A stretch of 28,986 nt of DNA from Verrucomicrobiota bacterium (GCA_023430565.1 JAEZAD010000115.1:1-28986), one strand, 5' to 3'; counted from the stretch's first letter, positions 13,663-22,668 are shown. The notes: a model not told the origin generated them from the sequence alone. Translations and numbers: made by a program.

Positions 13663-15324
13663 CTACTTCCCCAACAACTCCTCCGCATGCGCGATCGCGC
13701 TCTTCGCGTTGCGGTCACCCAGCATGCGCGCCAGCTCGCCCACGCGCGCCTTCCGCGTCGCCTGGATCGGCTCGATCGTCACCACCGCGCGATCTTTCGA
13801 CTGATCCTTCGTGACCACCAAATGGCAGGTCGCCTGGGCCGCCACCTGCGGCAGGTGGGTCACGCAGAGCACCTGATGACCTTTCGCGATCTCCGACATT
13901 TTTTCTCCGACGACCCGTCCGATCTCCCCGCCCACGTTGGCGTCGACTTCATCGAACACCAGCAGCGGCACGTCGTCCAAATCCGCCAGCACCGCCTTCA
14001 ACGCCAGCATCACCCGCGCCAGCTCGCCGCTCGATGCCACGCGATTCAACGGCAGCGGCGCCTCGCCTACGTTGGGCGAGAACAAAAACTCCGCCCCGCA
14101 ATCGCCCGTCGGCCCCAACGCCTCCAGCGGCACGATCTTCACCTGAAAATCCGCCTTCTTGAATCCGAGCTGCGCAATGCTCTTCGCCGCGACTTTCGCC
14201 AGCTCCTTCGCCGCCTTCTCGCGCCGCGCCCGCAGCGCCTGCGCTTCCTTCTTCGCCGCGCGCTCCGCCTCCGCGATCTGTTTCTCCAGCCGGCCAAGCG
14301 CGCCTTCCAGATCGCCCTGGATTTCCAAACGCCTCCGCATCTCGTCGCGCGCCGCGATCACCGCAACCAGATCGCTTCCGTGCCGTCGCTTCAACTCCAG
14401 CCACGTGTTCATCCGCGCCGCCAGCTGCTCGGCCTGCTCGGGATCGAACTGCAACTCCTGGCTCAACGCCGAGAACTCCGCCGCCAGATCGTTGATCTCC
14501 ACCGCCACCGACGCCAGCCGGTCCGCCAGCGACTTGCTCGCCGCATCGATGCTCTCCACATGGCGCGCCTCGCGCAACAATCCCGCCACCCGCGCCTGCA
14601 CGCCTTCGTCCCCCGCCAGCCCGCCCTCGATCGCCTGGGTCAACTCTATCAATTCCTGCGCGCGGCTCATCCGCGCGAAATCCCGCTCGAGCGCCTCGAT
14701 CGCTTCCTCGGTCAAATCCAACTCGTCGATCTGCGCGAGCTGACGCTCGAGAAATTCGATCTGATCCGGCGACAGCTTCGTCTCCCGCGCAATCCGCTCG
14801 CGCTCCGCTGCCAGCTCGCGCCACGCGTCGTAGCTTTTCCGATACGCCGTCCGTGCGTCGTTCGCCCGCGCAAACGAATCCAGCAGGTCCAGCTGACAGC
14901 TTTCCTTCAACAACCGCCGCGGCTCGCTCGGTCCGTGAAAATCCACCCAGCGCTCCCCGACCCGCTGCAGCGCGGACAGCGTCGTCAGGCCGCCGTTCAC
15001 CGTGATCTTCGGCGCCTTCTCACGCGGCAGGCTCCGTTTCAGAATTAACACGCCCTCTTCGCACCGCGGCAGGTCGAGTTCCTCCAGCAGCGCATCGATT
15101 TCTGCCGTGTCTTCGAAAAACAGACTCGCCTCCGCCTCCACCGCCGACGCGCCCTGGCGGATGATCGTCTTGTCCGCCCGCTCGCCCGCCAGCAGGCTCA
15201 GCGCCCCCAGCAGGATGCTCTTGCCCGCTCCCGTCTCACCCGTCACCGCCGTGAATCCCGCCTCGAAATCGAGCGACACTTCCTCGAGCAGAGCCAGATT
15301 TCGGATGCGCAGCGACTGAAGCAT
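13663..15324 (-). CDS. recN: DNA repair protein RecN
   Basis: RecN is an SMC-like ATPase recruited to double-strand breaks in recombinational repair. The 553 residues begin MLQSLRIRNLALLEEVSLDF and carry Walker A GETGAGKS at 29-36. A long coiled-coil middle spans about 165-380, and the C-terminal ABC half has NRVASSGELARVMLALK (signature) and LLVFDEVDANVGGEIG (Walker B, DE at 458-459), then VLCVTHLPQVAAQA. Length is typical (550-560). The start at 15324 matches the conserved N-terminus; the frame stays open to 15462. One oddity is the block after Walker A that usually reads IHGQHxHQ: here it is DFHGPSEPRRLL. It is the first gene of a unit with the ThuA-like gene, divergent to tRNA-Val. Confidence 0.95.
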   Translation of the reverse strand: MLQSLRIRNLALLEEVSLDFEAGFTAVTGETGAGKSILLGALSLLAGERADKTIIRQGASAVEAEASLFFEDTAEIDALLEELDLPRCEEGVLILKRSLPREKAPKITVNGGLTTLSALQRVGERWVDFHGPSEPRRLLKESCQLDLLDSFARANDARTAYRKSYDAWRELAAERERIARETKLSPDQIEFLERQLAQIDELDLTEEAIEALERDFARMSRAQELIELTQAIEGGLAGDEGVQARVAGLLREARHVESIDAASKSLADRLASVAVEINDLAAEFSALSQELQFDPEQAEQLAARMNTWLELKRRHGSDLVAVIAARDEMRRRLEIQGDLEGALGRLEKQIAEAERAAKKEAQALRARREKAAKELAKVAAKSIAQLGFKKADFQVKIVPLEALGPTGDCGAEFLFSPNVGEAPLPLNRVASSGELARVMLALKAVLADLDDVPLLVFDEVDANVGGEIGRVVGEKMSEIAKGHQVLCVTHLPQVAAQATCHLVVTKDQSKDRAVVTIEPIQATRKARVGELARMLGDRNAKSAIAHAEELLGK

Positions 15325-15501
15325 AGGGCGCCCGAGTGAGTCCCGCTGGCCTCCGCGACTCAAGCCCGCACCAACGAATCCTGCACCCGCGCGCCTCGCT
15401 TTGCCGCCCCGCCAAAACCAAATCTCCCTTGCGAAAACACGGGCAGAAATTTCCTTGCCCAACCGCGCCAGCCTCGTGCTTACTCCCCGACCCGTTTAGT
15501 C

Positions 15502-15578
15502 GGACCTTTAGCTCAGTTGGTTAGAGCGTTTCCTTGACATGGAAAAGGTCACTGGTTCGAGTCCAGTAAGGTCCACCA
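15502..15578 (+). tRNA. tRNA-Val (anticodon GAC), CCA encoded
   Basis: A 77-nt cloverleaf: acceptor arm GGACCTT pairs with AAGGTCC, the D-arm GCTC pairs with GAGC, the anticodon stem TTTCC pairs with GGAAA, and the T-arm ACTGG pairs with CCAGT around TTCGAGT. The anticodon loop is TTGACAT, giving anticodon GAC, which reads valine codons GUC and GUU. The 3' CCA is encoded. A 9-bp hairpin with a T-tract follows directly. A weak TTGCCC at 15455-15460 may be part of its promoter. Confidence 0.95.
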
Positions 15579-15582
15579 TTCG

Positions 15583-15615
15583 AAGCCCCTCCGCCCGAGG
15601 GGCTTTCGTATTTTT
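15583..15615 (+). terminator. intrinsic terminator of tRNA-Val
   Basis: AAGCCCCTC (15583-15591) pairs with GAGGGGCTT (15597-15605) across a 5-nt loop and is followed by TCGTATTTTT. It begins 5 nt after the encoded CCA and ends 9 nt before the stop of convergent ribF. Confidence 0.85.
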
Positions 15616-15623
15616 GGGAACGG

Positions 15624-16583
15624 TCAGCTGCGCCCCTCGTCCCGCTTGCCGAGCCAGCGAGCCGCCTCGTCTCGGTCCTTGGAAATCTGCGCGCGCAACG
15701 CGTCCACGTTCGCGAATCGCTGCTCTGGCCGGATGAAATCCAGCCACTCGACGACGACGCGGTCGCCTTCTCCATAAGGACACTCCGCCAGCACATGCAC
15801 TTCCAACCGAGGTTCCGTCGTATTCTCCACCGTCGGCCGCAGCCCGTAATTTGCCACACCTGGCAATTTTTCCGCAGGCTTCGTTCCCGCCACCTTCACG
15901 GCATACACCCCAAATCGAGGCCGCAGGTCCGGTGACCACACGACATTCAGCGTCGGAAATCCAATCGCCCGCCCCAAGCGCTTGCCGGGCGTCACCACCC
16001 CCTCGCACGAATACGCCTGCCCCAGCATCGCATTCGCCGCCGCAATCTCCCCCGCTTCGATCGCGCCGCGAATCCGCGAACTGCTGATCGGTTCGCCGTC
16101 GAGCCTTACCCGCGGCGCGCTAAACACCGTCAACCCCAGCTTTTTCCCCTCCGTCACCAGCAGCGCAATATCGCCGTCCCTCCCTCGCCCGAACCGCCAG
16201 TTCTCGCCCACATACACGCCCGCCACACTCGGCCACCGCTGCTTCAACCACGGCAAAAATTCCCGTGCCGAGATTTGCGCAAACTCCGGCGTGAACGGCT
16301 GCGTCACGACGCACTCCACCCCGAGACCGCCCAGCACCCGCGCCTTCGTGCCGCGATCCATGATCATTCGCGTCGGTTGCTCCGGCCGCAGCAACACGCT
16401 CGGATGAGGTGCAAACGTCAGCACCGCCGCCACGCCGCCGCTGCGCTGCGCCGAAAACACCGCCGCTTCGATCACCGCGCGATGCCCAAGATGAACCCCG
16501 TCGAAAATCCCGATCGCCAGATGCACCGGCCGCGTCGGCAGCGCCCCGCTTTCCACGCCATCGAACTCGACCGGAATTTTCAT
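15624..16583 (-). CDS. ribF: bifunctional riboflavin kinase / FMN adenylyltransferase
   Basis: RibF phosphorylates riboflavin to FMN and then adenylates FMN to FAD. The 319 residues contain the nucleotidyltransferase motif GIFDGVHLGH (HLGH at 31-34) and SSSRIR (167-172) of the FAD synthetase part. The C-terminal flavokinase domain has GKRLGRAIGFPTLN (PTLN at 210-213), FGVYAVKV and ANYGLRPTV. Length is normal. The start at 16583 gives MKIPVEFDG; a longer frame to 16640 lacks conservation. It is the last gene of the nusA cluster, 46 nt after truB, a pairing common in bacteria. The downstream tRNA terminator faces it and no T-tract for ribF itself is seen. Confidence 0.95.
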   Translation of the reverse strand: MKIPVEFDGVESGALPTRPVHLAIGIFDGVHLGHRAVIEAAVFSAQRSGGVAAVLTFAPHPSVLLRPEQPTRMIMDRGTKARVLGGLGVECVVTQPFTPEFAQISAREFLPWLKQRWPSVAGVYVGENWRFGRGRDGDIALLVTEGKKLGLTVFSAPRVRLDGEPISSSRIRGAIEAGEIAAANAMLGQAYSCEGVVTPGKRLGRAIGFPTLNVVWSPDLRPRFGVYAVKVAGTKPAEKLPGVANYGLRPTVENTTEPRLEVHVLAECPYGEGDRVVVEWLDFIRPEQRFANVDALRAQISKDRDEAARWLGKRDEGRS

Positions 16584-16629
16584 TGTCGCGCGGATGCGGC
16601 GTTCCACGACCGGCGTTCTCCGATTCTCC

Positions 16630-17355
16630 TCACGCCACAACGCTCGGCACCGCCTGGTGCACGGGAATCAGGCGTTTCTCCAGTTCCGTCAACGGCATCG
16701 CCTCGATCTGCTCGATGGTCAGCGCCTGCGACACGTTGAACTTGTCCGTCGCCGTGCGTCGCAGGGCCGCGAGATGCGCCCCGCAACCGAGCCGCTGGCC
16801 CAGGTCATGCGCGATCGTCCGCACATACGTGCCCTTGCTGCAGCGCAGCTTGAAATCGATCCGGGGCGACACGAAGCCGGTCAGCTCGAAACTCATCACG
16901 CGAACGAAACGCGGCTCCCGATCCACCTCCACGCCTTTGCGCGCGCTTTTGTAGAGCGGCACGCCATCGATCTTGATCGCCGAATACATCGGCGGGGTCT
17001 GGTATTGATCGCCCAGAAATCCCGCCAGCGCCGCGCGGACCTGCGCCTCGCTTAGCTCCGGCACCGGCCGCGTCTCGAGCACTTCGCCATCCGCATCCTG
17101 CGAGTCCGTGACTTTGCCCAGCTCGATCGTGCCTTCGTATTCCTTGTCGAGGCTGATCAGGTATTGCGAAATCTTCGTCGCCTTGCCGACCAGCAGGATC
17201 ATCAGCCCGGTCGCCATCGGATCGAGTGTCCCGGCGTGGCCGATACGCTTCATGTTCAACTTCCGCCGCAGCCGCGCCACGACGTCGTGCGACGTGTGGG
17301 CGCCCGGTTTGTCGACGAGCAACACACCATCGAATTCTTTTCGCTGCAGCATCAT
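16630..17355 (-). CDS. truB: tRNA pseudouridine(55) synthase TruB
   Basis: TruB converts U55 to pseudouridine in the T-loop of most tRNAs. The 241 residues begin MMLQRKEFDGVLLVDKPGAHTSHDVV. The catalytic aspartate is D45 in GHAGTLDPMATGLM, followed by KATKISQYL, DKEYEGTIELGKVTDSQD and the KGTYVRTIAHDLGQRLG block. The C-terminus is short, without a full PUA domain, which is common for the short form of the family. The start at 17355 overlaps the upstream DHH gene stop as ATGA, so the two are coupled. It is the fifth gene of the nusA-infB-rbfA-nrnA-truB-ribF series. Identification is firm. Confidence 0.95.
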   Translation of the reverse strand: MMLQRKEFDGVLLVDKPGAHTSHDVVARLRRKLNMKRIGHAGTLDPMATGLMILLVGKATKISQYLISLDKEYEGTIELGKVTDSQDADGEVLETRPVPELSEAQVRAALAGFLGDQYQTPPMYSAIKIDGVPLYKSARKGVEVDREPRFVRVMSFELTGFVSPRIDFKLRCSKGTYVRTIAHDLGQRLGCGAHLAALRRTATDKFNVSQALTIEQIEAMPLTELEKRLIPVHQAVPSVVA

Positions 17356-18377
17356 GCCGTGAATGCCTTTCGATTCGCGTCGACCGACGCAATCTGCGCC
17401 GCGAGCGCCGCCACCAGTCGTGCCCGGAAATCCGCCGCGCCCGCCGGCTTCACCGTCAATCCCGCCGCGCATGCATGCCCGCCGCCGTTGAACTGCGCCG
17501 CCACGCGATCCAGCCGAAACGCCGGATCCTTTGCCCGCAGGCTCGCCTTCACCGAACCATCGGGCCGCTCCTCGATCAACGCGCCTACGTCCACCCCGTC
17601 GATGCAGCGCGCGTAATCGACCAGGCCCTCCGTGTCCTCCGCATTCGAACCCGTCTGCTCGAACACGCCGTTTGGCAGCGTGCCAATGCAAACCCGGCCG
17701 TCGCACTCCATCGCCAGCGACGAGAGGAAGCGCTGCAACAGCTGCAGCTTGCCGGTCGTCTCGCGCTCGTAGAGTTCGAACCCGGCCTCGGTCGGCTTCG
17801 CCCCGCGCGCCATCAATTCCGCCGCCAGCAGGAAGGTCCGCCGCGTCGTCGAGGTGAAGCGAAACTGCCCGGTGTCCGTGAGAATGCCCGTATACAACCC
17901 TTGCGCCGCTTGGGCATCGACCGGCAGCCGGTTGTCGAAAAACAACCCCGCCAGAATCTCGCAGGTCGCCGCCGACGCGCTGTCGATGAGGTTGAACTCC
18001 GCGTAGCCGACATTGGACAGATGATGATCGATGTTCGCCACCGGCGCCGGAAACCGCAGCTTCAGCCGGTCGCCCGCGCGCGCATGGTCCGCGCAATCGA
18101 CGAACACCGCCGCGTAATCCGTCGGATCCTTCAACACCTCGTCGGTCCGCACGAACGTCATCCCTGTAACCAAAAACTGGAGTCGCCGTGGCACGATGTC
18201 GCTGTTGACGCAGGTCACTTCGTGGCCGCGGGCCTGCAGCACGCGCGCCAGCGCGATTTGGGAACCAATGCAATCGCCGTCCGGCCGCGCATGGCCGATC
18301 ACCGCCACCTTCCGACCGCGGATCCGCTCCAGCAACTGCGCGAAACGCGCCGACAACTCCGGGTAAAACGTTTCCAA
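17352..18377 (-). CDS. nrnA: DHH-family phosphoesterase, NrnA-like (nanoRNase/pAp phosphatase)
   Basis: The DHH/DHHA1 proteins of this type degrade 2-5 nt RNA fragments and can dephosphorylate 3'-phosphoadenosine 5'-phosphate. The 341 residues show all manganese-site motifs: HARPDGDCIGS (29-39), DCAD (94-97) and IDHHLSN (116-122). A DHHA1 domain follows with QFNGGGHACAAG (GGGH at 298-301). The start is a TTG at 18377; no ATG exists upstream in frame before the rbfA stop and the next is about 70 residues inside. A good GGAGGA lies 9 nt before it, within the end of rbfA, which supports the TTG. It sits between rbfA (2-nt gap) and truB (4-nt overlap), a common arrangement. The precise substrate is not shown by sequence alone. 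Confidence 0.92.
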   Translation of the reverse strand: METFYPELSARFAQLLERIRGRKVAVIGHARPDGDCIGSQIALARVLQARGHEVTCVNSDIVPRRLQFLVTGMTFVRTDEVLKDPTDYAAVFVDCADHARAGDRLKLRFPAPVANIDHHLSNVGYAEFNLIDSASAATCEILAGLFFDNRLPVDAQAAQGLYTGILTDTGQFRFTSTTRRTFLLAAELMARGAKPTEAGFELYERETTGKLQLLQRFLSSLAMECDGRVCIGTLPNGVFEQTGSNAEDTEGLVDYARCIDGVDVGALIEERPDGSVKASLRAKDPAFRLDRVAAQFNGGGHACAAGLTVKPAGAADFRARLVAALAAQIASVDANRKAFTA

Positions 18378-18379
18378 GA

Positions 18380-18763
18380 TTATTGGTCCTCCGCTTCCTT
18401 CCGAGGCTCGTCCTCCCAGCGCCCCTCCTTCTGCTCGATTTCTTCGAGCACCTCGAGGATGCGCGCACCGTGCTCCGGCGCATGGTCCGCCACGTAGTCG
18501 AATCGCGGCAAATACTTCAGCACGATCCGCCGGCTCAGCTCTTCGCGGATGTCCCGCGCCTTGCCCCGGAGCCAGCGGAGTTTTTCGTCCTGCTCCTCTT
18601 TCGACCCGACCACCGACACGAACACCCGCGCGTCGCGCAGATCCGGCGCGACCCGCACTTCCGTGATCGTGATCACCGTCGCCTCGCTCTGGTAGCGCTT
18701 GCGCAGGATGTCGCTCAGCTCGCGCTGAATCAGCACGTTGACGCGAAGGGTTCTATTGCTCAT
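18380..18763 (-). CDS. rbfA: 30S ribosome-binding factor RbfA
   Basis: RbfA binds the nascent 30S subunit and helps process the 5' end of 16S rRNA, especially in the cold. The 127 residues start MSNRTLRVNVLIQRELSDILRKR and contain ITEVRVAPDLRDARVFVSV, then the KH-like fold and the closing PRFDYVADHAPEHGARILEVLEEIE. The AxxG kink is not sharply visible but the rest fits. The acidic/basic tail ends EAEDQ. The start at 18763 is set by the conserved N-terminus. It follows infB by 74 nt and its last codons hold the ribosome-binding site for the TTG start of the DHH gene. Confidence 0.93.
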   Translation of the reverse strand: MSNRTLRVNVLIQRELSDILRKRYQSEATVITITEVRVAPDLRDARVFVSVVGSKEEQDEKLRWLRGKARDIREELSRRIVLKYLPRFDYVADHAPEHGARILEVLEEIEQKEGRWEDEPRKEAEDQ

Positions 18764-18837
18764 GGCCGTTTCCAAGAAGGCATCGCCGACCCGCCAACAG
18801 CGATTCGGAAATCTGCCATTGGCAACCCGGCAATTCG

Positions 18838-21375
18838 CTAGAGCGATGCCCGGACTTTCTGGATTTCGTAGACCTCGATGACGTCGCCGGTCTGATAACC
18901 GTTGAAGTCGTCGAGCTTGATGCCGCACTCGAGCCCGGCGCGCACTTCGTTGGCATCGTCCTTGAAACGCTTGAGCGTGCCGATCTTGCCTTCGTGGACG
19001 ATCTCGCGACCCCGCCGCAGACGCGCCGACGCGTTGCGGGTGATCTTGCCTTCGGTGACGAGACAGCCCGCCACAAAACCCTTCGCGAGCGGAAACACCT
19101 GCCGCACTTCCGCCGCACCGGTCTTCGTTTCCTTGAGATCCGGCTCGAGCATGTCGGCCATCATCTCACGGACTTTGTCGCCGAGTTCGTAAATGATCGA
19201 ATAGGTCTCCACCCGGACGCCATGGTGCTTGGCGAGCGGAGTCACGCCATTTTCCAGCTTCGTGTTGAAGCCGATGACAACCGCGCCTGAGGCGCTCGCC
19301 ATGAGCACGTCGTTTTTCGTGACCAGGCCGACATCGGTCGAAACGATCTCCAGCGAAACCTTCGAGCTCTTGATGCCATCGAGAATCGAGCGCACCGCTT
19401 CCGACGAGCCGAACACGTCGGTCTTGATGATGAGCTTGAGCGTCTTGGCCTGCGTGGCGGCGATGTTCGCGAACAGTTGTTCGACCGACACTTCCTTGGG
19501 CGCCGCATCGCTCGTGGTCGCAACCTTGCGCAACCGATGTTGCTCCTCCTCCGCGAGCTTTTCCGCTTCGCGGGGATTCTTCACCGCGCGAAACGTCGCC
19601 CCGCTGTCCGGCGTGCCGGACCAGCCGATCACGCGAACCGGCGTCGCGGGCAGAGCTTCCTTCAAATTCTCGCCCTTCTCGTTGAACATCGCACGCACGC
19701 GGGCGAAGTGCGGTCCGCACACCAGCGCGTCGCCGACTTTCAGCGTCCCCCGCTGCACGATCACGGTCGCCAGCGGCCCGCGGCCAACGTCGACCTGCGA
19801 TTCGATGATGACGCCGCTCGCCTCCGCCTTCGGATTGGCTTTTAGCTCGAGCACGTCCGCCTGCAGCAGGATCATTTCCAGCAGATTGTCGATGCCCTGC
19901 CCCTTGATGGCGGCAACCGGCACGGTGATCGTCTCCCCGCCCCAGTCTTCCGGCGCGATGTTGCGCTGCTGCATCTGGGCTTTCACCTGGTCGAGGTTGG
20001 CGCCCTTCACGTCCATTTTGTTGACCGCGACGATCAGCGCCACTTTCGCATTCTGCGCGTGCTTCAACGCTTCGTCGGTCTGCGGCATGAAGCCGTCATC
20101 CGCCGCGACCACCAGCACCGCGATGTCGGTCACCTCGGCGCCGCGGGCGCGCATTTTCGAAAAGGCGGCGTGGCCCGGGGTGTCCAGGAACGTGAGCTTC
20201 CGGCTGTTGAACTCGATCTGATAAGCGCCGATGTGCTGCGTGATTCCGCCGGCCTCGCCCGCTGCGACGTTGGCCTTGCGAATGGCGTCGAGCAGCGAGG
20301 TCTTGCCGTGGTCGACATGGCCGAGAATGCACACGACCGGCGGACGGGGTTGCAGGAACTTCGACTCGTCCTCCTCCGCTTTCTTTTCCTTCTTCTCCTT
20401 CTGCGCCTGCTGCGCCGCGGCGTCACCGCGGTGCTTGATCTCGAGCAGAAAGCCGTGCTTTTCCGCGACTTTGATCGCCACCGCTTCGTCGATGTTGGAA
20501 TTCATCGACGCAAAACCGCCCGCTTGGTTCAGCTCGGAAATCAGCCGAAACGGTTTCAACCCGAGCGCCGTCGCGAAATCCCGGACGACGATCGGCGGCT
20601 TGATGTGAATAATCTTGGCATCCCCCTGCTGGGTGACGGTCGGCGGCGCGGCTGCAGCCGACACGGTCGCCGTGCTCGGAATCGGCGGCGGCAGCACCGG
20701 TCCGCTGCTGGGCATGCGAGGCGGTAGCGGGGCCGAGGCCGGCGCCGACACGGCAGCGGCTGGACGAATCGCGGGCGGTGCCGGCGGCGCAGGCGGCGTC
20801 GAAGGAGGAGGAGGCGAAAGCGGACGTGGCGACGACACGGGCGCGGCGGGTGTCGGCGGCGGCGTTTTGGGCGCGGAAACCGGTTGCGGCGCAGTCCGCA
20901 TCGGGGGCGGAGGCGGCGGTGCGGAAACGGGCGCGCGCGGAGGAGCGACAACCGCAGTAGGACGACTCACCGGAGCCGGCGTAAGCACAGGCGATGCAGC
21001 CGCCGCGGCGGCTTTCGCGGCCGCGATTTTGGCCGCAGCGGCAGCCTCCTTCTCGCGCTCAACGTCTTCCTTGGTCTTCACGAACGCCCCGGCTGGCAGG
21101 CGAACTTTCGGCGTATCGTCCTCATTGGCGACCGCGGTCGCCGGAGCGGCGGGCTCGTGAGCGGTGGCGTTCGCCGCGTCCGAGGGTGCGGACTCCGCGG
21201 CGACGGCCTTGGCGGCCGCGAACTCCTTCTCGAGCTCTTCGATGTAGATGTTCGCGACGGTGCTCGAAACCGACTTGGTGTCCGCAGAGACGTAGCCTCG
21301 CTTCTTGAGCAAGGCCAGCATGTCCTTGCCCTCCATGTTGTGGCGTTTGGCGAGTTCGTGAATGCGGAGGCTCAT
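18838..21375 (-). CDS. infB: translation initiation factor IF-2
   Basis: IF-2 is the GTPase that places initiator tRNA on the 30S subunit and promotes subunit joining. The 845 residues begin with the N-terminal IF2N domain (MSLRIHELAKRHNMEGKDML). A low-complexity Ala/Pro-rich linker covers about residues 55-250 with runs of prolines, and a second IF2N-like part follows at about 262-310. The GTPase domain has G1 GHVDHGKT at 352-359, switch GGITQHIGA at 376-384, DTPGH at 398-402 and NKMD at 452-455. The IF-2 C-terminal domains follow to the end. The start at 21375 matches the conserved N-terminus, and no Shine-Dalgarno sequence is obvious. It lies 43 nt after nusA and 74 nt before rbfA, the usual order in bacteria. 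Confidence 0.97.
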   Translation of the reverse strand: MSLRIHELAKRHNMEGKDMLALLKKRGYVSADTKSVSSTVANIYIEELEKEFAAAKAVAAESAPSDAANATAHEPAAPATAVANEDDTPKVRLPAGAFVKTKEDVEREKEAAAAAKIAAAKAAAAAASPVLTPAPVSRPTAVVAPPRAPVSAPPPPPPMRTAPQPVSAPKTPPPTPAAPVSSPRPLSPPPPSTPPAPPAPPAIRPAAAVSAPASAPLPPRMPSSGPVLPPPIPSTATVSAAAAPPTVTQQGDAKIIHIKPPIVVRDFATALGLKPFRLISELNQAGGFASMNSNIDEAVAIKVAEKHGFLLEIKHRGDAAAQQAQKEKKEKKAEEDESKFLQPRPPVVCILGHVDHGKTSLLDAIRKANVAAGEAGGITQHIGAYQIEFNSRKLTFLDTPGHAAFSKMRARGAEVTDIAVLVVAADDGFMPQTDEALKHAQNAKVALIVAVNKMDVKGANLDQVKAQMQQRNIAPEDWGGETITVPVAAIKGQGIDNLLEMILLQADVLELKANPKAEASGVIIESQVDVGRGPLATVIVQRGTLKVGDALVCGPHFARVRAMFNEKGENLKEALPATPVRVIGWSGTPDSGATFRAVKNPREAEKLAEEEQHRLRKVATTSDAAPKEVSVEQLFANIAATQAKTLKLIIKTDVFGSSEAVRSILDGIKSSKVSLEIVSTDVGLVTKNDVLMASASGAVVIGFNTKLENGVTPLAKHHGVRVETYSIIYELGDKVREMMADMLEPDLKETKTGAAEVRQVFPLAKGFVAGCLVTEGKITRNASARLRRGREIVHEGKIGTLKRFKDDANEVRAGLECGIKLDDFNGYQTGDVIEVYEIQKVRASL

Positions 21376-21418
21376 CAGGTATCAGACTAGTTCGTAAGAG
21401 TGAGATTGAATGAAAGGG

Positions 21419-22645
21419 TTATCGCGGGGCAACCCGGCTGATAATGTCGGAGGCTTCCTCCGGAGTGAACCCAGCGTCGACCAAGTCGTTCGCCTCCACC
21501 CCTTCGAAAGCCGCGGGCGAATTGATGCCCATGTCGACCAGACGGCCAGCGATCGTGGCATCCAGCGAGAACGCCTTCACGAGGGAGGCGATCGCGTTGC
21601 CGCGCGGGTCGTCACCGACAGCCCGAAATTCCTCGATGTCAAGCCGCCACCCGATCAGGCGCGACGTCAGCCGCGCGTTCTGCCCCTTGCGGCCGATCGC
21701 GATCGCGAGATCGTCGGTAGCCACCTTCAGCATGATGCGGTGCGATTTTTCATCGATGAGGATGTCGCGCGGCACAGCCGGCTTCATCGCCTCGATCACC
21801 ATGTCGCGCGGGCTCGGGAAGTAGCGGATGATGTCGATCTTCTCGCCGTTCAGTTCGCGGACGATCGTCTTCACCCGCGCGCCGCGGGCGCCGACGCACG
21901 CGCCGACCGGATCGACCTTCGGATCGCTGCTTGTGACGGCGATCTTCGTGCGATAGCCGGGCTCGCGGGCAAACGCTTCGATCTTTACCGTGCCGTCGGC
22001 AATTTCCGTGACTTCGAGTTCGAACAGCCGCCGCACAAAGCGCGGGCTCCCGCGCGAAAGAATGATTTCCGGCCCGCGCGGCGTGCTCTCGATGTTCAAC
22101 AGCAAACAGCGGATGCGCTCGCCCGGCTGGTATTCCTCGCCCGGCACCTGCTCCTTGCCCGGCATCACGGCTTCCGCCTTGCCGAGATCGATGTAGAGAT
22201 CGTTTCGCTCCCGGCGGCGCACCGTGCCCGTGACGATGTTGCCCACCTGGTCTTTGAAGTCGTCGAAAATACGGTCCTTTTCGAACTGCCGCAACCGCTG
22301 CATCACCGCCTGCCGCGCCGTCTGCGCCGCGATGCGTCCGAGCGTCGAGGGATCGATTTCCTTTTCGAGCACTTCGCCAATCACCGCGCCGGGCTTCACG
22401 GCCTGGGCACGCTCCACGTGAATCTCCGTCTTCGGATTGCTCACCGAATCCACCACCTTGAGCAACGACCACGCGTGCAGCTGCCCGTTCTTCGGGTTGA
22501 TATCGATCTTCAGCTCCTGGCCGGAGTTAACCCCCTTCTGTGCCGCCGTCTTCAACGCGTTCGCGATCGTTGCGATCATGTCCGCGCGCGGGATCCCCTT
22601 CTCCTTCTCCATGTATTCGAGGACTGAAAGAATTTCGCTGCTCAT
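21419..22645 (-). CDS. nusA: transcription termination/antitermination factor NusA
   Basis: NusA binds RNA polymerase and modulates pausing, intrinsic termination and antitermination. The 408 residues hold an N-terminal polymerase-binding domain (about 1-125) and an S1 domain (about 133-200, GNIVTGTVRRRERNDLYIDLG). Two KH domains follow, with the KH1/KH2 markers DPVGACVGARGARVKTIV and LAIAIGRKGQNARL. A single helix-hairpin-helix-type C-terminal module (about 350-408) ends GFTPEEASDIISRV. One C-terminal repeat rather than the two of E. coli is a common variant. The start at 22645 fits the family. A strong terminator with a T9 tract lies only 23 nt upstream and looks like a leader attenuator. 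No rimP precedes it; the upstream gene is a DUF2851 protein. Confidence 0.96.
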   Translation of the reverse strand: MSSEILSVLEYMEKEKGIPRADMIATIANALKTAAQKGVNSGQELKIDINPKNGQLHAWSLLKVVDSVSNPKTEIHVERAQAVKPGAVIGEVLEKEIDPSTLGRIAAQTARQAVMQRLRQFEKDRIFDDFKDQVGNIVTGTVRRRERNDLYIDLGKAEAVMPGKEQVPGEEYQPGERIRCLLLNIESTPRGPEIILSRGSPRFVRRLFELEVTEIADGTVKIEAFAREPGYRTKIAVTSSDPKVDPVGACVGARGARVKTIVRELNGEKIDIIRYFPSPRDMVIEAMKPAVPRDILIDEKSHRIMLKVATDDLAIAIGRKGQNARLTSRLIGWRLDIEEFRAVGDDPRGNAIASLVKAFSLDATIAGRLVDMGINSPAAFEGVEANDLVDAGFTPEEASDIISRVAPR

Positions 22646-22668
22646 AGGTCGAGGGTTGGCTTTTTGAG

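Noticed and set aside
17765..17790. A GTTCGAACC-like T-arm signal on the plus strand
   Set aside because: No cloverleaf can be formed around it and it lies inside the DHH gene.
20625..21000. Proline/alanine-rich low-complexity stretch of infB as a possible inserted repeat
   Set aside because: A disordered linker between the N-terminal and GTPase domains is a normal, variable feature of IF-2.
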